Numbered from the stretch's first letter, positions 1 through 9,105 are shown. The stretch: 64,000 nt of DNA from Bradyrhizobium elkanii USDA 76 (GCF_023278185.1 NZ_CP066356.1:4208001-4272000), one strand, 5' to 3'. Numbers and translations: made by a program. Notes: a model not told the origin generated them from the sequence alone.

Positions 1-762
1 CGCCGAGTTGGTGACATAGAGCCGCGGCCGCTCGGCGGCGAGCGTCGCCTCGAAGCTCGCGACATCGGGGCCCGACGCGGTGTAGGGCACGCCGACGATG
101 CGAACCTGATGCGCGCGCAGCAGCGCGCGGAAATTGAAGTAGCAGGGATCGTCGACCAGCACGGTGTCGCCCGGCCGCAGCAGGAAGCGGCAGACGAGGT
201 CGATCGCCTGCGTGCCGGACGCGGTCAGCAAAAGCTGCTCGGGCGGCACCTCGAGGCCCTCATCGGCAAACCGCGCCATCAGGATCCGCCGCAGCGCGAG
301 CGAGCCGCGCGTCGCGCCATAGTCGGAGAGCACGGCGTCGTCGGCCCGCGCCAGGCCGCGCAATGCGCGCCGCAGCGCTTCGGTCGGCATCCACTCGGCC
401 GGCAGCCAGCCGCAACCGGGCTTGAGCGCGCCGGTCTCGGCATCGAGCGATTGCCGCGACACCCAGAACGGATCCACCGCGCGGTCGCGCTGCGGCTGGT
501 CCTTGGCGAGCGCGAGCGGCGGCAGCGCCGCGGACGAGACATAGAAGCCGGAGCCGGGCCGGGCCCGGATCAGGCCCTCGGCGACGAGGCGGTCATAGGC
601 CTCGACGACGGTGGAGGGCGACACGCCCATGGTCGCGGCCAGGCCGCGGATCGAGGGCAGGCGGTCGTCGGCGACCAGCGCGCGGCTCGCCACCTTGGCG
701 CGGATCGCGTTCATCACGTCGGTCGTCCGCGTCGCCTTTGGTGCATCGGATTGCTGTTGCAA
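1..762 (-). CDS. MocR-type PLP-dependent transcriptional regulator (C-terminus outside window)
   Basis: About 254 N-terminal residues are visible and the gene runs off the left edge. Residues ~12-75 are a GntR-type winged helix (LPSIRGLA, SPSTVVEAYDRL, GLIRARPGSGFYV). A linker leads into an aminotransferase class I fold (LSDYGATRGSLALRR, TASGTQAIDL, DDPCYFNF). This is the MocR/PdxR architecture, in which a PLP-binding domain senses an amino compound and controls DNA binding. The start is taken as TTG at 762, the first start codon before the wHTH; an in-frame ATG at 714 is the alternative. The gene is divergent from the EamA exporter at 1081, a usual MocR arrangement, so it probably regulates that exporter. 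The effector cannot be read from sequence. Confidence 0.9.
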   Translation of the reverse strand, partial: MQQQSDAPKATRTTDVMNAIRAKVASRALVADDRLPSIRGLAATMGVSPSTVVEAYDRLVAEGLIRARPGSGFYVSSAALPPLALAKDQPQRDRAVDPFWVSRQSLDAETGALKPGCGWLPAEWMPTEALRRALRGLARADDAVLSDYGATRGSLALRRILMARFADEGLEVPPEQLLLTASGTQAIDLVCRFLLRPGDTVLVDDPCYFNFRALLRAHQVRIVGVPYTASGPDVASFEATLAAERPRLYVTNSA

Positions 763-781
763 GTGTATGCCTACCTTTGCC

Positions 782-813
782 CATACAGTTTTGCGGTATT
801 GTACTGATCTGTA
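782..813. promoter_or_regulatory. Possible MocR operator / divergent promoter
   Basis: This AT-richer stretch lies just upstream of the MocR start. It contains the inverted pair TACAG (784-788) and CTGTA (809-813) around GTATTGTACTG. It is the only candidate operator between the divergent regulator and exporter. The assignment is positional inference. Confidence 0.25.
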
Positions 814-900
814 GCTGCCTTGGCGAGCCTTCGCCGGCTATGTTCGCGGCGAAGGCCGCGTGAGATTCGGTTGAATCGGTCCGGCCGCAATCTCGCTGCA

Positions 901-1027
901 CCTCTCCCGCTTGCGGGGGAGGTCGCATCGCATCGAAGATGCGATGCGGGTGGGGGCTCTTGTCACATAGAGATAGCCTCTTCGTGGAGAAACCCCCACC
1001 CCAACCCTCCCCCGCAAGCGGGAGAGG
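901..1027. repeat. Intergenic palindromic repeat (GC-rich CTCTCCCGC type)
   Basis: A perfect 22-base arm at 901-922 pairs with 1006-1027. Inside it are a second hairpin, CGCATCGCATC / GATGCGATGCG (924-948), and a GGGTGGGGG / CCCCCACCC pair. Related elements occur at 20816-20961 and, shortened, near 21895-21925. It carries no coding capacity and matches the style of Bradyrhizobium interspersed palindromes. Confidence 0.8.
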
Positions 1028-1080
1028 GAGCAGTTCGCGGCTCGACCTCATCTCGCGACGCGCCCCGAAGGTGAGGTACA

Positions 1081-1944
1081 ATGGACAAGGCTTCGATCGA
1101 CGGCTGGGGCAGCGGCTTGCTCGGCGTGATTATCTTCAGCGGCTCGCTGCCGGCCACCCGCGTGGCCGTCGCCGGGTTCTCGCCGCTGTTTTTGACTTCG
1201 GCGCGGGCGGCGATCGCGGCGCTGCTCGGCGCCGCGCTGCTGGCGGTGCTGCGGCAGCCTTGGCCGAAGCGCAAGGACCTGGTGTCGCTGACCATCGTAG
1301 CACTCGGCGTCGTGATCGGCTTTCCGCTGCTCACCGCGCTCGCGCTCCAGCACATCACCTCGGCGCATTCGATCGTGTTCATCGGGCTGCTGCCGCTGTC
1401 GACCGCCGTGTTCGGCGTGCTGCGCGGTGGCGAGCGACCGCAGCCGCTATTCTGGCTGTTCTCCTGCGTCGGCAGCGCGACGGTCGGCGCGTTCGCCTTG
1501 TCGAGCGACGGATCGGCGTCGCTGACCGGCGACCTCCTGATGGTCGCCGCCATCATCGTCTGCGGCCTCGGCTATGCCGAGGGGGCTGCGCTGTCGCGGC
1601 GGCTCGGCGGCTGGCAGGTGATCTCCTGGGCGCTGGTGCTGTCGGCGCCGGTGGTGTTCGTGATGACGATCATGACGCTGCCGCCGAGCTGGCAGGGCAT
1701 CGGCGCGCCGGCCTGGCTCGGGCTCGCCTATGTCTCGATCTTCAGCATGCTGGTCGGCTTCGTGTTCTGGTATCGCGGGCTTGCGATCGGCGGCATCGCC
1801 AGCGTCGGCCAATTGCAGCTGCTGCAGCCGTTCTTCGGCCTCGCGCTGGCCGGCCTGCTGCTGCATGAGCAGGTGGCCTGGTCGATGATCGCGGCGACCA
1901 TGCTGGTCGTCGCCTGCGTGGTGTTCGCGCGCCGCTTCGCGTGA
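1081..1944 (+). CDS. EamA/DMT-family exporter
   Basis: The product is 287 aa with about ten hydrophobic helices in two EamA repeats. Typical DMT features are visible: the SARAAIAALLGAALL segment of helix 2, the QLLQPFFGLALAGLLLHEQV stretch in repeat two, and a short basic tail. These inner-membrane carriers usually export amino acids or other metabolites. ATG at 1081 follows GGTACA closely and has only a weak ribosome-binding site. It is divergent from the MocR regulator, which probably controls it. The substrate is not predictable. Confidence 0.88.
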   Translation: MDKASIDGWGSGLLGVIIFSGSLPATRVAVAGFSPLFLTSARAAIAALLGAALLAVLRQPWPKRKDLVSLTIVALGVVIGFPLLTALALQHITSAHSIVFIGLLPLSTAVFGVLRGGERPQPLFWLFSCVGSATVGAFALSSDGSASLTGDLLMVAAIIVCGLGYAEGAALSRRLGGWQVISWALVLSAPVVFVMTIMTLPPSWQGIGAPAWLGLAYVSIFSMLVGFVFWYRGLAIGGIASVGQLQLLQPFFGLALAGLLLHEQVAWSMIAATMLVVACVVFARRFA

Positions 1945-2092
1945 CTCGGTCGAACTGTAAAGCGGATGCTAACCATGCCAAGTGGTAATTCATCCCGCCC
2001 GCCGCGGGGTCCCGCACTGTTACGGATCGGGTTTCAGCGATCCTTAAGTGGAGTTGCCCACCTTGCGCGCTGACGCGACAGGAGAGGGGCAG

Positions 2093-2893
2093 ATGACCTT
2101 CAGGTTCATTGCGCCTGATGCGATCAGGTCGGCAAGCCAGCGCGCACTGCTGGAAGAGTGGGATCAATTGGCCGCCGGCCGGCCATTTCCCGCTTTTGCC
2201 GAGCTGAGGCCGGATCCGGCGATGCACGATCCCCGGCAACTCGTGGCATGGGCTGTCGAAGGCGAGGGCCGCCTGCGCAAGTTCCGCGCGATGTATCAGG
2301 GCGAGAACGTCGCCGAGGCGTTCAATTCCGCCTGGGCCGGGAAGACCATGGAGCAGGTCGTCCCGATGTCGCTCCGGCGCATCACGCTCAGGCCGGCGAA
2401 GGAATGCGCCGCGAGCGGCTGCGCGGTCTACATGGTGTTCTCGACTGTCGATGCCAGTGACCGGCAGGTTGATTGCGAGCGGCTGCTGCTGCCGTTCGGC
2501 AATGGCCTCAAGGTCGAGCATCTGCTGGCGTCGCTGCAATTGACTGTGGTCGGAAGCAGGCCCCGCATTCTCAAGCATTTCGACATGCACAGCGAGGTCC
2601 GGCTGGAGGGCAGGATCCGTTCCGGCTTCTCGACCGGCGCGACCAGCGAGGCCGCCGGCGACCAGCGCAGGGCCGTCAGGCGCAACGTCGCGCGGGCGGC
2701 GCGGCTCAGCTTCGCCCGGCGCAGCATGACCTGCATCGTCCGCAACCTCTCCGCGACCGGCGCCGCGGTCGAGGCGACCGATCCTGCCGCGATCCCCGAC
2801 AGTTTCCGCCTCGTGCTGGAGATGGAAGCGACCGAGCGGCGCTGCCGCGTCGTCTGGCGCAGGAAGGGCCGGATCGGCGTCCAGTTCAGCTGA
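2093..2893 (+). CDS. PAS_5 (PF07310-like) plus C-terminal PilZ-domain protein
   Basis: The product is 266 aa. ATG 2093 is preceded by a strong AGGAGAGG, so it is preferred over the in-frame GTG at 2048. Residues ~5-170 resemble the PAS_5 family common in Rhizobiales (LLEEWDQLAAGRPFPAF, MVFSTVDASDRQVDCERLLL). Residues ~195-266 look like a PilZ fold: an RR-NVARAAR basic patch, CIVRNLSATGAAVE and CRVVWRRKGRIGVQF, matching the RxxxR then (D/N)xSxxGxx pattern with N-L-S-A-T-G. PilZ domains often bind cyclic-di-GMP. The 3' end overlaps the converging DUF4260 gene by 8 bases. Confidence 0.8.
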   Translation: MTFRFIAPDAIRSASQRALLEEWDQLAAGRPFPAFAELRPDPAMHDPRQLVAWAVEGEGRLRKFRAMYQGENVAEAFNSAWAGKTMEQVVPMSLRRITLRPAKECAASGCAVYMVFSTVDASDRQVDCERLLLPFGNGLKVEHLLASLQLTVVGSRPRILKHFDMHSEVRLEGRIRSGFSTGATSEAAGDQRRAVRRNVARAARLSFARRSMTCIVRNLSATGAAVEATDPAAIPDSFRLVLEMEATERRCRVVWRRKGRIGVQFS

Positions 2894-3287
2894 GCTTCCC
2901 GATCCGCCCGAGATGGGTGAAGCCAAAACCAACAGAATATTTCAGCCCGTAGCCGAGCGCGCGGTCGATCCCGATATGGGCGAGCCAGATCATCGCGATC
3001 GAGAGCACCAGCGGTCCTTCGCCGGCAAAGCCCAGCGTCATCAGCGCCACCGGTGCCAGATAGGTGTGCGCGGCGTTGTAGGCGATGGCGCCGACCCGCG
3101 GGCTGATCAAGTAAGCGGCGAAGCTGATGTCCGGCACCAGGAACAGCAGGACGTAGACCAGCCAGGAACCCTCCCACTTGTAGTAGAGCACGGTCATGCC
3201 GAGGAACAGCACCAGGCCCTCCAGCCGGAGCAGGGTGCGCACCCCACCGGTCGCGGCACCGGTCTCGGCCGTGGTCGTATCGGTCAT
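2886..3287 (-). CDS. DUF4260 membrane protein
   Basis: The product is 133 aa with four predicted membrane helices. The conserved end (LALSIAM-type helix, then WLAHIGIDRALGYGLKYS and GFTHLGRIGK) is typical of DUF4260. ATG 3287 is spaced 6 bases from GGGGAG. A GTG one codon upstream is possible but badly spaced. The function of the family is unknown. It converges on the PilZ gene with an 8-base tail overlap and is divergent from pccB. Confidence 0.85.
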   Translation of the reverse strand: MTDTTTAETGAATGGVRTLLRLEGLVLFLGMTVLYYKWEGSWLVYVLLFLVPDISFAAYLISPRVGAIAYNAAHTYLAPVALMTLGFAGEGPLVLSIAMIWLAHIGIDRALGYGLKYSVGFGFTHLGRIGKLS

Positions 3288-3446
3288 CACTGTCTCCCCA
3301 GATGTCGGAAAATCCTACCGTTTTTGCGCCCGAACCCGCTCACAAGCGGCTTTCCGGTTCCGAAACGGCCGTGCTAAAGCCATTTCCGAACGAAGCGGAC
3401 CGGCTCGTGCCGGGACGCGGACTGTAGCTAACACGGGCGGAAACAA

Positions 3447-4979
3447 ATGAAAGATATCCTCGATACCCTCGAAGAGCGGCGCGCCGGCGCCAAGCTGGGC
3501 GGCGGCGAAAAGCGCATCGAGGCGCAGCACGCCCGCGGCAAGCTGACCGCGCGCGAGCGGATCGAGCTCCTGCTGGACAAGGGCTCGTTCGAGGAATTCG
3601 ACATGTTCGTCGAGCACCGCTCGATCGAGTTCGGCATGGAGAAGACCAGGATCCCCGGCGACGGCGTCGTCACCGGCTGGGGCACGGTCAACGGCCGCAA
3701 GACGTTTGTCTTCGCCAAGGACTTCACGGTGTTCGGCGGCTCGCTCTCCGAAACCCACGCGCTGAAGATCACGAAACTTCAGGACATGGCGATGAAGGCG
3801 AGGGCGCCGATCGTCGGCCTCTATGACGCCGGCGGCGCGCGCATTCAGGAGGGCGTCGCGGCGCTCGCGGGCTATTCCTACGTGTTCCGCCGCAACGTGC
3901 AGGCTTCGGGAGTGATCCCGCAGATCTCGGTGATCATGGGCCCCTGCGCCGGCGGCGACGTCTATTCGCCGGCGATGACCGACTTCATCTTCATGGTGAA
4001 GAACACCTCTTACATGTTCGTCACCGGCCCCGACGTGGTGAAGACCGTCACCAACGAGGTGGTCACCGCCGAGGAGCTCGGCGGCGCCTCCGTGCATGCG
4101 ACGCGCTCCTCGATCGCCGACGGCGCCTTCGAGAACGACGTTGATGCGCTGTTGCAGATGCGCCGGCTGATCGACTTCCTGCCGTCGAACAACACCGACG
4201 GCGTGCCGGAATGGCCGAGCTTCGACGATATCGGCCGGGTCGATATGTCCCTCGACACGCTGATCCCCGACAATCCGAACAAGCCCTACGACATGAAGGA
4301 GCTGATCCTGAAGGTCGTCGACGAGGGCGACTTCTTCGAGATCTCGGAGACTTTCGCCAGGAACATCGTCACCGGCTTCGGCCGCATCGCCGGCCGCACC
4401 GTGGGCTTCGTCGCCAACCAGCCGATGGTGCTGGCCGGTGTGCTCGACTCGGATGCCTCGCGCAAGGCCGCGCGCTTTGTCCGCTTCTGCGATGCCTTCA
4501 ACATCCCGATCGTCACCTTCGTCGACGTGCCGGGCTTCCTGCCGGGCACCGCGCAGGAATATGGCGGCCTGATCAAGCACGGCGCCAAGCTCTTGTTCGC
4601 CTATTCGCAGTGCACGGTGCCGCTCGTCACCATCATCACCCGCAAGGCCTATGGCGGCGCCTTCGACGTCATGGCCTCAAAGGAAATCGGCGCCGACATG
4701 AACTACGCCTGGCCGACCGCGCAGATCGCTGTCATGGGCGCCAAGGGCGCGGTGGAAATCATCTTCCGCTCCGACATCGGCGACCCCGACAAGATCGCCG
4801 CGCGCACCAAGGAATACGAAGACCGCTTCCTCTCCCCCTTCATCGCCGCCGAACGCGGCTACATCGACGACGTCATCATGCCGCATTCGACAAGGCGGCG
4901 GATCGCGCGAGCGCTGGCGATGCTGAAGGACAAGAAGGTCGAGATCCCCGCGAAGAAGCACGACAATCTGCCGTTGTGA
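3447..4979 (+). CDS. pccB: Propionyl-CoA carboxylase beta subunit (carboxyltransferase)
   Basis: At 510 aa it has the normal PccB length. It carries out the second half-reaction, moving carboxyl from biotin to propionyl-CoA to give methylmalonyl-CoA in the cytosol. The N-terminal carboxyltransferase half has [13 protein letters not shown] and [16 protein letters not shown]. The C-terminal half has [27 protein letters not shown] and [14 protein letters not shown]. The Asp in GGAFD is the position associated with propionyl-CoA preference. The partner biotin-carrying alpha subunit (pccA), often nearby in relatives, is not in this window; small unknown genes follow instead. Confidence 0.96.
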   Translation: MKDILDTLEERRAGAKLGGGEKRIEAQHARGKLTARERIELLLDKGSFEEFDMFVEHRSIEFGMEKTRIPGDGVVTGWGTVNGRKTFVFAKDFTVFGGSLSETHALKITKLQDMAMKARAPIVGLYDAGGARIQEGVAALAGYSYVFRRNVQASGVIPQISVIMGPCAGGDVYSPAMTDFIFMVKNTSYMFVTGPDVVKTVTNEVVTAEELGGASVHATRSSIADGAFENDVDALLQMRRLIDFLPSNNTDGVPEWPSFDDIGRVDMSLDTLIPDNPNKPYDMKELILKVVDEGDFFEISETFARNIVTGFGRIAGRTVGFVANQPMVLAGVLDSDASRKAARFVRFCDAFNIPIVTFVDVPGFLPGTAQEYGGLIKHGAKLLFAYSQCTVPLVTIITRKAYGGAFDVMASKEIGADMNYAWPTAQIAVMGAKGAVEIIFRSDIGDPDKIAARTKEYEDRFLSPFIAAERGYIDDVIMPHSTRRRIARALAMLKDKKVEIPAKKHDNLPL

Positions 4980-4990
4980 GGAGAGCGTGG

Positions 4991-5022
4991 GGTGGGTTGG
5001 CGTGGCGCAAGCGCAACCCACC
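4991..5022. repeat. Hairpin repeat just after pccB
   Basis: GGTGGGTTG (4991-4999) pairs with CAACCCACC (5014-5022). This is the core of a common Bradyrhizobium intergenic repeat and may end pccB transcription, but it has no following T-run. Degenerate pieces (CGGCGGTTACGGCTTCCGCC type) continue to about 5110 and reappear near 5766-5790. Confidence 0.6.
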
Positions 5023-5133
5023 ATCTTCTCTCATGATCCGCGGCGGTTACGGCTTCCGCCTTCGTTCGTTGAGCTACGGCGGACGCAGTCGCCTAACCCG
5101 CCCTACAACCCACCTGACCTTTGGACCAAGACC

Positions 5134-5343
5134 ATGAGCTTCGTCCTGCAAGTTGCCAGCGCTTCCGATCGTGATGAGTTGGTGACTGAAGTCTGGTGGA
5201 ATGAGCAGTTGGTTGCGGAAGTGCGCCGGGGTGCTGACGGCAAGCGATTCATCGATCTGCATGCGAGCCCTTCACGGATGCCGTGGTCATTTGAATTCTC
5301 AGACTGGCTCGCCGTGATGAATAAAGTGAACGGTAGCGTGTAG
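5134..5343 (+). CDS. Small protein of unknown function (69 aa)
   Basis: The product begins MSFVLQVASASDRDELVTEV and is 69 aa, soluble, with no signal peptide. The region EVWWNEQLVAEVRRG could form a beta-hairpin. The ATG is chosen because upstream sequence is repeat-derived; the ribosome-binding site is weak. Base composition is clearly lower in GC than pccB. The next gene shows a similar pattern (DVLVDGKLVVHIELPRD), so the two may be distant paralogues or a co-operating pair. I do not recognise the family. Confidence 0.6.
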   Translation: MSFVLQVASASDRDELVTEVWWNEQLVAEVRRGADGKRFIDLHASPSRMPWSFEFSDWLAVMNKVNGSV

Positions 5344-5363
5344 GACGACACTGGAGTGTGATC

Positions 5364-5741
5364 GTGGCCCGGCTTTCGTTATCCGACAAGCTGACGATTG
5401 CTGAGTTAGAGACGGGGCGCGAACATTTACTGCTGGAGCCCGCGTCACAAAGGCTCTTGATGAGTTTGCGGCGTAGACTGCAATCCATCACTCAAAACAT
5501 CTACATAGTTCGGCATATCTCTGAACAGGCTGAGGACCTGTTTGACGTCCTCGTCGATGGCAAGCTGGTCGTCCATATCGAGTTGCCACGCGATGCGCGT
5601 AGCGAAGAGGTTGTGTTCAAGATATTCGGTGTTGACGAGTACCTGAACACTCGAACGCACCTTACAAAAATAGGACGCCGTCGACTCAAACTGGCGCTTG
5701 AGCTTGCGGAACAACACGCAAGGCGGACGGACAAAACGTAA
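5364..5741 (+). CDS. Small protein of unknown function (125 aa)
   Basis: GTG 5364 is 7 bases from GGAG and is preferred over GTG 5358. The product is soluble, with a mixed alpha/beta pattern and a basic C-terminal helix (RRRLKLALELAEQHARR). It lies 20 bases after the preceding small gene and is probably cotranscribed. GC content and codon use are unlike the flanking core genes, suggesting acquisition. No catalytic motif or known domain was recognised. Confidence 0.6.
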   Translation: MARLSLSDKLTIAELETGREHLLLEPASQRLLMSLRRRLQSITQNIYIVRHISEQAEDLFDVLVDGKLVVHIELPRDARSEEVVFKIFGVDEYLNTRTHLTKIGRRRLKLALELAEQHARRTDKT

Positions 5742-5809
5742 ACCATCTTGTGGCGGGGAGCGCGGCAGGTTACGGCTTCTGCCCGACCCGCCCGACAGGT
5801 CCGAACCCG

Positions 5810-6157
5810 ATGACCGAAGACGATCCGACCGACGAGATTTCCGAGATCGAGGCGCAGATCGAGGAGCTTGCCGAGAGCGCCGAGCGCTCCCGGCGGATCA
5901 TTCTCGGGTCGAAGGTCGCGATCGCAGGCGGGTTTGCGTTGCTGGCCGTCGCGCTGCTTGGGCTGTTAGGCGCCGGTCAGACTGCGGCACTCGGATCGAT
6001 CGCACTGGTGCTCGGCGGCATCGTGTCGCTTGGCTCGAATGTCAGCACGCTGCGGCAGACCGAGGCTGCGATCAGCACCGCCGAGGCGCGCCGCGCGCGC
6101 CTGATCGGCAACATCGACCTGCGGCTGGTTCACGATGCGCCTCTGAAGCTGATGTGA
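5810..6157 (+). CDS. Small two-helix membrane protein (115 aa)
   Basis: The N-terminus (~1-30) is acidic and helical (TDEISEIEAQIEELAESAER, probable coiled coil). Two closely spaced transmembrane helices follow (VAIAGGFALLAVALLGLLG and AALGSIALVLGGIVSLGSN), then a basic helical tail. The start is the first ATG after repeat-derived sequence, with no strong ribosome-binding site. The helical hairpin plus coiled coil suggests a membrane-organising or scaffold role, but no family was recognised. Confidence 0.65.
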   Translation: MTEDDPTDEISEIEAQIEELAESAERSRRIILGSKVAIAGGFALLAVALLGLLGAGQTAALGSIALVLGGIVSLGSNVSTLRQTEAAISTAEARRARLIGNIDLRLVHDAPLKLM

Positions 6158-6178
6158 GATAAGGGCTCGAATCTCGGC

Positions 6179-6265
6179 GTAGCCCGGATGAGCGCAGCGA
6201 TATCCGGGACTAATCCATCGTGCGGCGCGCATCGTCCCGCATATCGCTTCGCTCATGCGAGCTAC
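6179..6265. repeat. Palindromic repeat (GTAGCCCGGATGAGC type)
   Basis: The left arm GTAGCCCGGATGAGCGCAGC (6179-6198) is answered by GCTTCGCTCATGCGAGCTAC (6246-6265), with ATATC/GATAT elements between. This is a well-known interspersed repeat type in Bradyrhizobium. It opens a gene-free field (6158-6707) made almost wholly of repeats. Confidence 0.75.
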
Positions 6266-6417
6266 ACGCTACCCATTGCACGGGGCCATGGGTGCGATCG
6301 GCACCGGCTTTCTCTGCGCCCTCTGTTCAGGTGAGGGCGGAACGAAGAGCAAGACTCGGACAAATCATGTCGCGAGAATGTGGATGTGTGACCCACAAGC
6401 GGTGCCACAAATTCAGT

Positions 6418-6696
6418 GTCGTCCTGGCGAAAGCCAGGACCCATTACCCCAAATCTCAATTGTTGCGCGACGCTGGGGCCACAGCTTTTCTCACCAACCC
6501 AATCCTGTGGTTATGGGTTCTGGCTTTCGCCAGGACGACGACAATATTTGCAGCCGCGGTGCAACAGACTCACTGTTGTCCGTGCGAAAGCCAGGACCCA
6601 TAACCACCGAAGCAAACTGTTATGCACTATTGCAACGACGAGTCCCTTCAACACCATCTGCTGCGGTGTATGGGTCCCGGCTTTCGACGGGACGAC
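6418..6696. repeat. Two adjacent copies of the GTCGTCC...GGACGAC palindromic repeat
   Basis: Copy one (6418-6542) has ends GTCGTCCTGGCGAAAGCCAG and CTGGCTTTCGCCAGGACGAC and an internal CTGGGGCCACAGC hairpin. Copy two (6575-6696) is a shorter subtype with the signature CAACGACGAGTCCCTTC. A leader, ATGTCGCGAGAATGTGGATG (from 6367), precedes copy one and recurs before the copy at 49595. Other copies are at 19027-19148, 24785-24923 and 49595-51212. Confidence 0.8.
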
Positions 6697-6707
6697 AGCG
6701 GAGGGAG

Positions 6708-7058
6708 TTACTTCGACGCCAGCGGCACGTAGTCGTATTCGCCGACGCCTTGCAGGATCAGGAACGTCAGCGACGTCGTGCCGGCGTTGGTGACGAGGTG
6801 AGGGCGGGTCGGACGGACGGCGTAGACTTCGCCGACCTTCAGGTTCACCTCCTCCTTGGGCTCCTGCAGGAACAGCCGCATCTGGCCCTCCAGCACGTAG
6901 AAGGTGTCCGAGATGTTGCTGTGGGTGTGCCACGGCACCTTCTGGGTCGGCGAGAGTTGCAGCTCCATGATGCGAAAGCCGGGACGGGCGGCGTGCTGGG
7001 CGCGGCGCTCGACTTCGTAGAGATGGCTGGCGTCCTTGACCGGTTGTCCTGGTTTCAT
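6708..7058 (-). CDS. Cupin-domain protein
   Basis: The product is 116 aa and a single cupin barrel. Motif one is PWHTHSNISDTFYVLEGQMR (His-x-His plus a glutamate further on); motif two is VGEVYAVRPTRPHLVTNAG. A metal-binding site is therefore likely. ATG 7058 follows GGGAGG. Family members range from sugar-binding to small oxygenase or isomerase roles, and nothing here fixes the substrate. It is encoded alone, after the GDPD gene on the same strand. Confidence 0.8.
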   Translation of the reverse strand: MKPGQPVKDASHLYEVERRAQHAARPGFRIMELQLSPTQKVPWHTHSNISDTFYVLEGQMRLFLQEPKEEVNLKVGEVYAVRPTRPHLVTNAGTTSLTFLILQGVGEYDYVPLASK

Positions 7059-7207
7059 GGCGGCCTCCCTGTGGTGTTGTCCCGTCGGGCGGGAAGGCGA
7101 TGATGCTAGTCCTGTTCTGCCGCGCGCGGAACGGCCGGAATGGTCATGGCGGGCGCGCACGGTGCGTAGGGCGCCTCAGGCGCGGCCGTAACCCGCCCAG
7201 CAAGACC

Positions 7208-8455
7208 TCACTTCATCCCCATGCAGTTCGCATAGAATGTGGTCGTCGCCGGCCAGTCGGAGAACATCGCGCGGACGCCGACCTGTTTTGCCAGCACGTC
7301 GAGCACGGTCAGCGTGTCGCCGTCGCGGTCGATCGCCGCCTTCACCGACTTGTGGTAGAACGCACCACCCTTGTTCAGCGGGCCGTCGCGCTCCAGCGAC
7401 CAGCCGATCAGATCGAGGCCGGCCGCCTTCGCCGCCCTGGCGTAAGCCGACGGGACGATCTCGCCCTTTTCGTTCAGCGCCAGCATCGCGAAGATCGGCG
7501 GCCCCAGGATCGCGACGCCGGAGGCCTTCAATTCCTGCATCGACGGCTTCCAGGTCTCCGGCCGGTTCGGATCGAGGCCTGCTTTCTCGTAGCGGTCCTC
7601 GAGATAGAGCGCCTGGCTCGCGAAGTCGGGTTCGGTCTTCACCCAATACAGAATGTCCTTGAGGCTGAAGCTCTGCGGGAACACGTCGCTCGGCGGAATG
7701 CCGGCGGCCTTGTAGGCTGCGAGCATCTGGGTCGCATATGTCTCCTGGGTGTAGTCGCCGTCGAACGGCATCGCCACTTCCGGCGCCTTCAGTTCGGGCG
7801 TGAATTTTGCGCCGAGACTCCTGATCAAGGCGATGCTCTCGTCATGGCTCATCAGCGTGCCGGAATTGGCGTAGAGCTCGGTGCGCCAGCGCGGCGTGCC
7901 GTTCTGGAACTCCGCCGGCGTCTTCGCATCCGGATTGAAGCCGTCCATTTTCGCGGTGAGCCGCTTGAATTCGGCGAGCGTGATGTCGCTGGTGCAGCAT
8001 TTCGCCGAGGCCTTCCTGCCGGTGGCGGGATCGGCAGGGCTGAAGGGTTGCGTGCATTTTGCGGCGAGATCCGGCACCGTCAGGATGTTGGTCGTGGTGT
8101 GCAGGTCGCATTGCGAATGCCGGCACACCAGCTGGCGATCCCGCGTGAAGGTGACATCGCATTCGATCACGCCGGCGCCCATCCGCGCGGCGGCGAGATA
8201 GGATTCGCGGCTATGCTCGGGGAATTCCAGCGCGGCGCCGCGATGGCCGATCGAAAAATCGGTCTTGTGGAACGGCCCGGTGCATTGGCTGAGCTGCTGC
8301 TTCAGGGGCCCGTCCTTCATCTTGTCGACCAGATAGAACGGGCGCGGCCCGAGCTGCGCCTCGCGCGGCAGCGCGATCTCCCCAGCGGCGACGGGCAGCG
8401 CGGCGCCGAGGGCGAGCAGGAACGAGAGCAGGGCGGTGCGGTGGCGGGCAAGCAT
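7208..8455 (-). CDS. Secreted glycerophosphodiester phosphodiesterase
   Basis: The product is 415 aa with a Sec signal ([17 protein letters not shown], cleavage near residue 24). GDPD catalytic residues are visible: H71-R72-G73, E80 (FPEHS), E98-x-D100 ([10 protein letters not shown]) and H113 (CRHSQCDL). It would hydrolyse glycerophosphodiesters in the periplasm to glycerol-3-phosphate and an alcohol. It is longer than cytosolic UgpQ types because of insertions after H113, as in GlpQ-like periplasmic enzymes. Several Cys residues suggest disulfides. Confidence 0.9.
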   Translation of the reverse strand: MLARHRTALLSFLLALGAALPVAAGEIALPREAQLGPRPFYLVDKMKDGPLKQQLSQCTGPFHKTDFSIGHRGAALEFPEHSRESYLAAARMGAGVIECDVTFTRDRQLVCRHSQCDLHTTTNILTVPDLAAKCTQPFSPADPATGRKASAKCCTSDITLAEFKRLTAKMDGFNPDAKTPAEFQNGTPRWRTELYANSGTLMSHDESIALIRSLGAKFTPELKAPEVAMPFDGDYTQETYATQMLAAYKAAGIPPSDVFPQSFSLKDILYWVKTEPDFASQALYLEDRYEKAGLDPNRPETWKPSMQELKASGVAILGPPIFAMLALNEKGEIVPSAYARAAKAAGLDLIGWSLERDGPLNKGGAFYHKSVKAAIDRDGDTLTVLDVLAKQVGVRAMFSDWPATTTFYANCMGMK

Positions 8456-8486
8456 GGGTGATCCCCCTGATCAGGCATTGTCAGCA

Positions 8487-8516
8487 GGCCGACATATCAC
8501 GGAGCATATGCCGGCC
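8487..8516. promoter_or_regulatory. Palindrome between GDPD and a divergent small ORF
   Basis: GGCCGACATAT (8487-8497) and ATATGCCGGCC (8506-8516) are an inverted repeat with one mismatch. It lies 32 bases before the GDPD start and just before a divergent small reading frame, so an operator is plausible. There is no T-run to suggest a terminator. Confidence 0.3.
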
Positions 8517-8527
8517 GCCTGCGCGAA

Positions 8528-8662
8528 ATGAAACCATGGAGGGAGCGCGCGGTGAATAGCGAGGACATGAAGCGGCTGGTCGCCGACTTCAACCGTGACT
8601 GGCCGGAGGTGACGCGCACGCGCGATCTCCTGGTGCTGGCGGAGGAGGCGACGGCGGCATGA
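8528..8662 (+). CDS. Very small possible protein (44 aa, or 36 aa from an internal GTG)
   Basis: The frame reads MKPWRERAVNSEDMKRLVAD and ends in LLVLAEEATAA. A GTG at 8552 is well placed after GGAGGGAG and would give 36 aa. The predicted product is an amphipathic helical peptide. The good ribosome-binding site is the main support, and no family was recognised. Confidence 0.35.
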   Translation: MKPWRERAVNSEDMKRLVADFNRDWPEVTRTRDLLVLAEEATAA

Positions 8663-8796
8663 TGGTTGCGTGACGTCGCGACGTCGACAACCCTCGAGTT
8701 CCATGAAACGTGAACGCGCGGTTCAGCGAGCGTTCAGCTCGCGAGGCAAAAACTCGCCGCTGCAGTTGGTCCAACTCAGCAACAAAGGGAACGCTC

Positions 8797-9093
8797 ATGG
8801 AACGCCGGGATTTTCTGAAGATGGCCTTCGGTGTCGCCGCCGGAGCCGTCACCTTCGCAGCGACGGCGGAGGCGGCGCCGCTCGCGCCGCTTCCCCTCAA
8901 CCAGGATGCACGCGCACCGGCGGCTGGCGATGCGCATCCCGCCGTCACCACGGGCGAGGAGGTCGGCCGCATGAAGCCCGAGCAAGTACGCTGGCATCAT
9001 CGCCGCTGGGGTTGGCGTCACCGGCACTGGCACCGCAGGCATTGGGGCTGGCGCCGCCACCATTGGCGCCGTCATCACTGGCGCCGCTGGTGA
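8797..9093 (+). CDS. Twin-arginine-signal small protein with a His/Trp/Arg-rich tail
   Basis: The product is 98 aa. The N-terminus MERRDFLKMAFGVAAGAVTF fits a Tat signal (R-R-D-F-L-K), ending near AEAAP. A low-complexity linker follows. The last ~34 residues are almost only His, Arg, Trp and Gly (WHHRRWGWRHRHW and repeats), suggesting metal or polyanion binding outside the cytoplasm. ATG 8797 follows AAAGGGA. Such short Tat-tagged W/H/R proteins recur in Bradyrhizobium with no known role. Confidence 0.75.
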   Translation: MERRDFLKMAFGVAAGAVTFAATAEAAPLAPLPLNQDARAPAAGDAHPAVTTGEEVGRMKPEQVRWHHRRWGWRHRHWHRRHWGWRRHHWRRHHWRRW

Positions 9094-9105
9094 TCTCGAA
9101 AAGAA

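Noticed and set aside
6158..6707. Possible CRISPR-like array, since similar hairpins recur at intervals
   Set aside because: Repeat units are long palindromes of different families with no constant spacer length and no cas genes. They are interspersed intergenic repeats.
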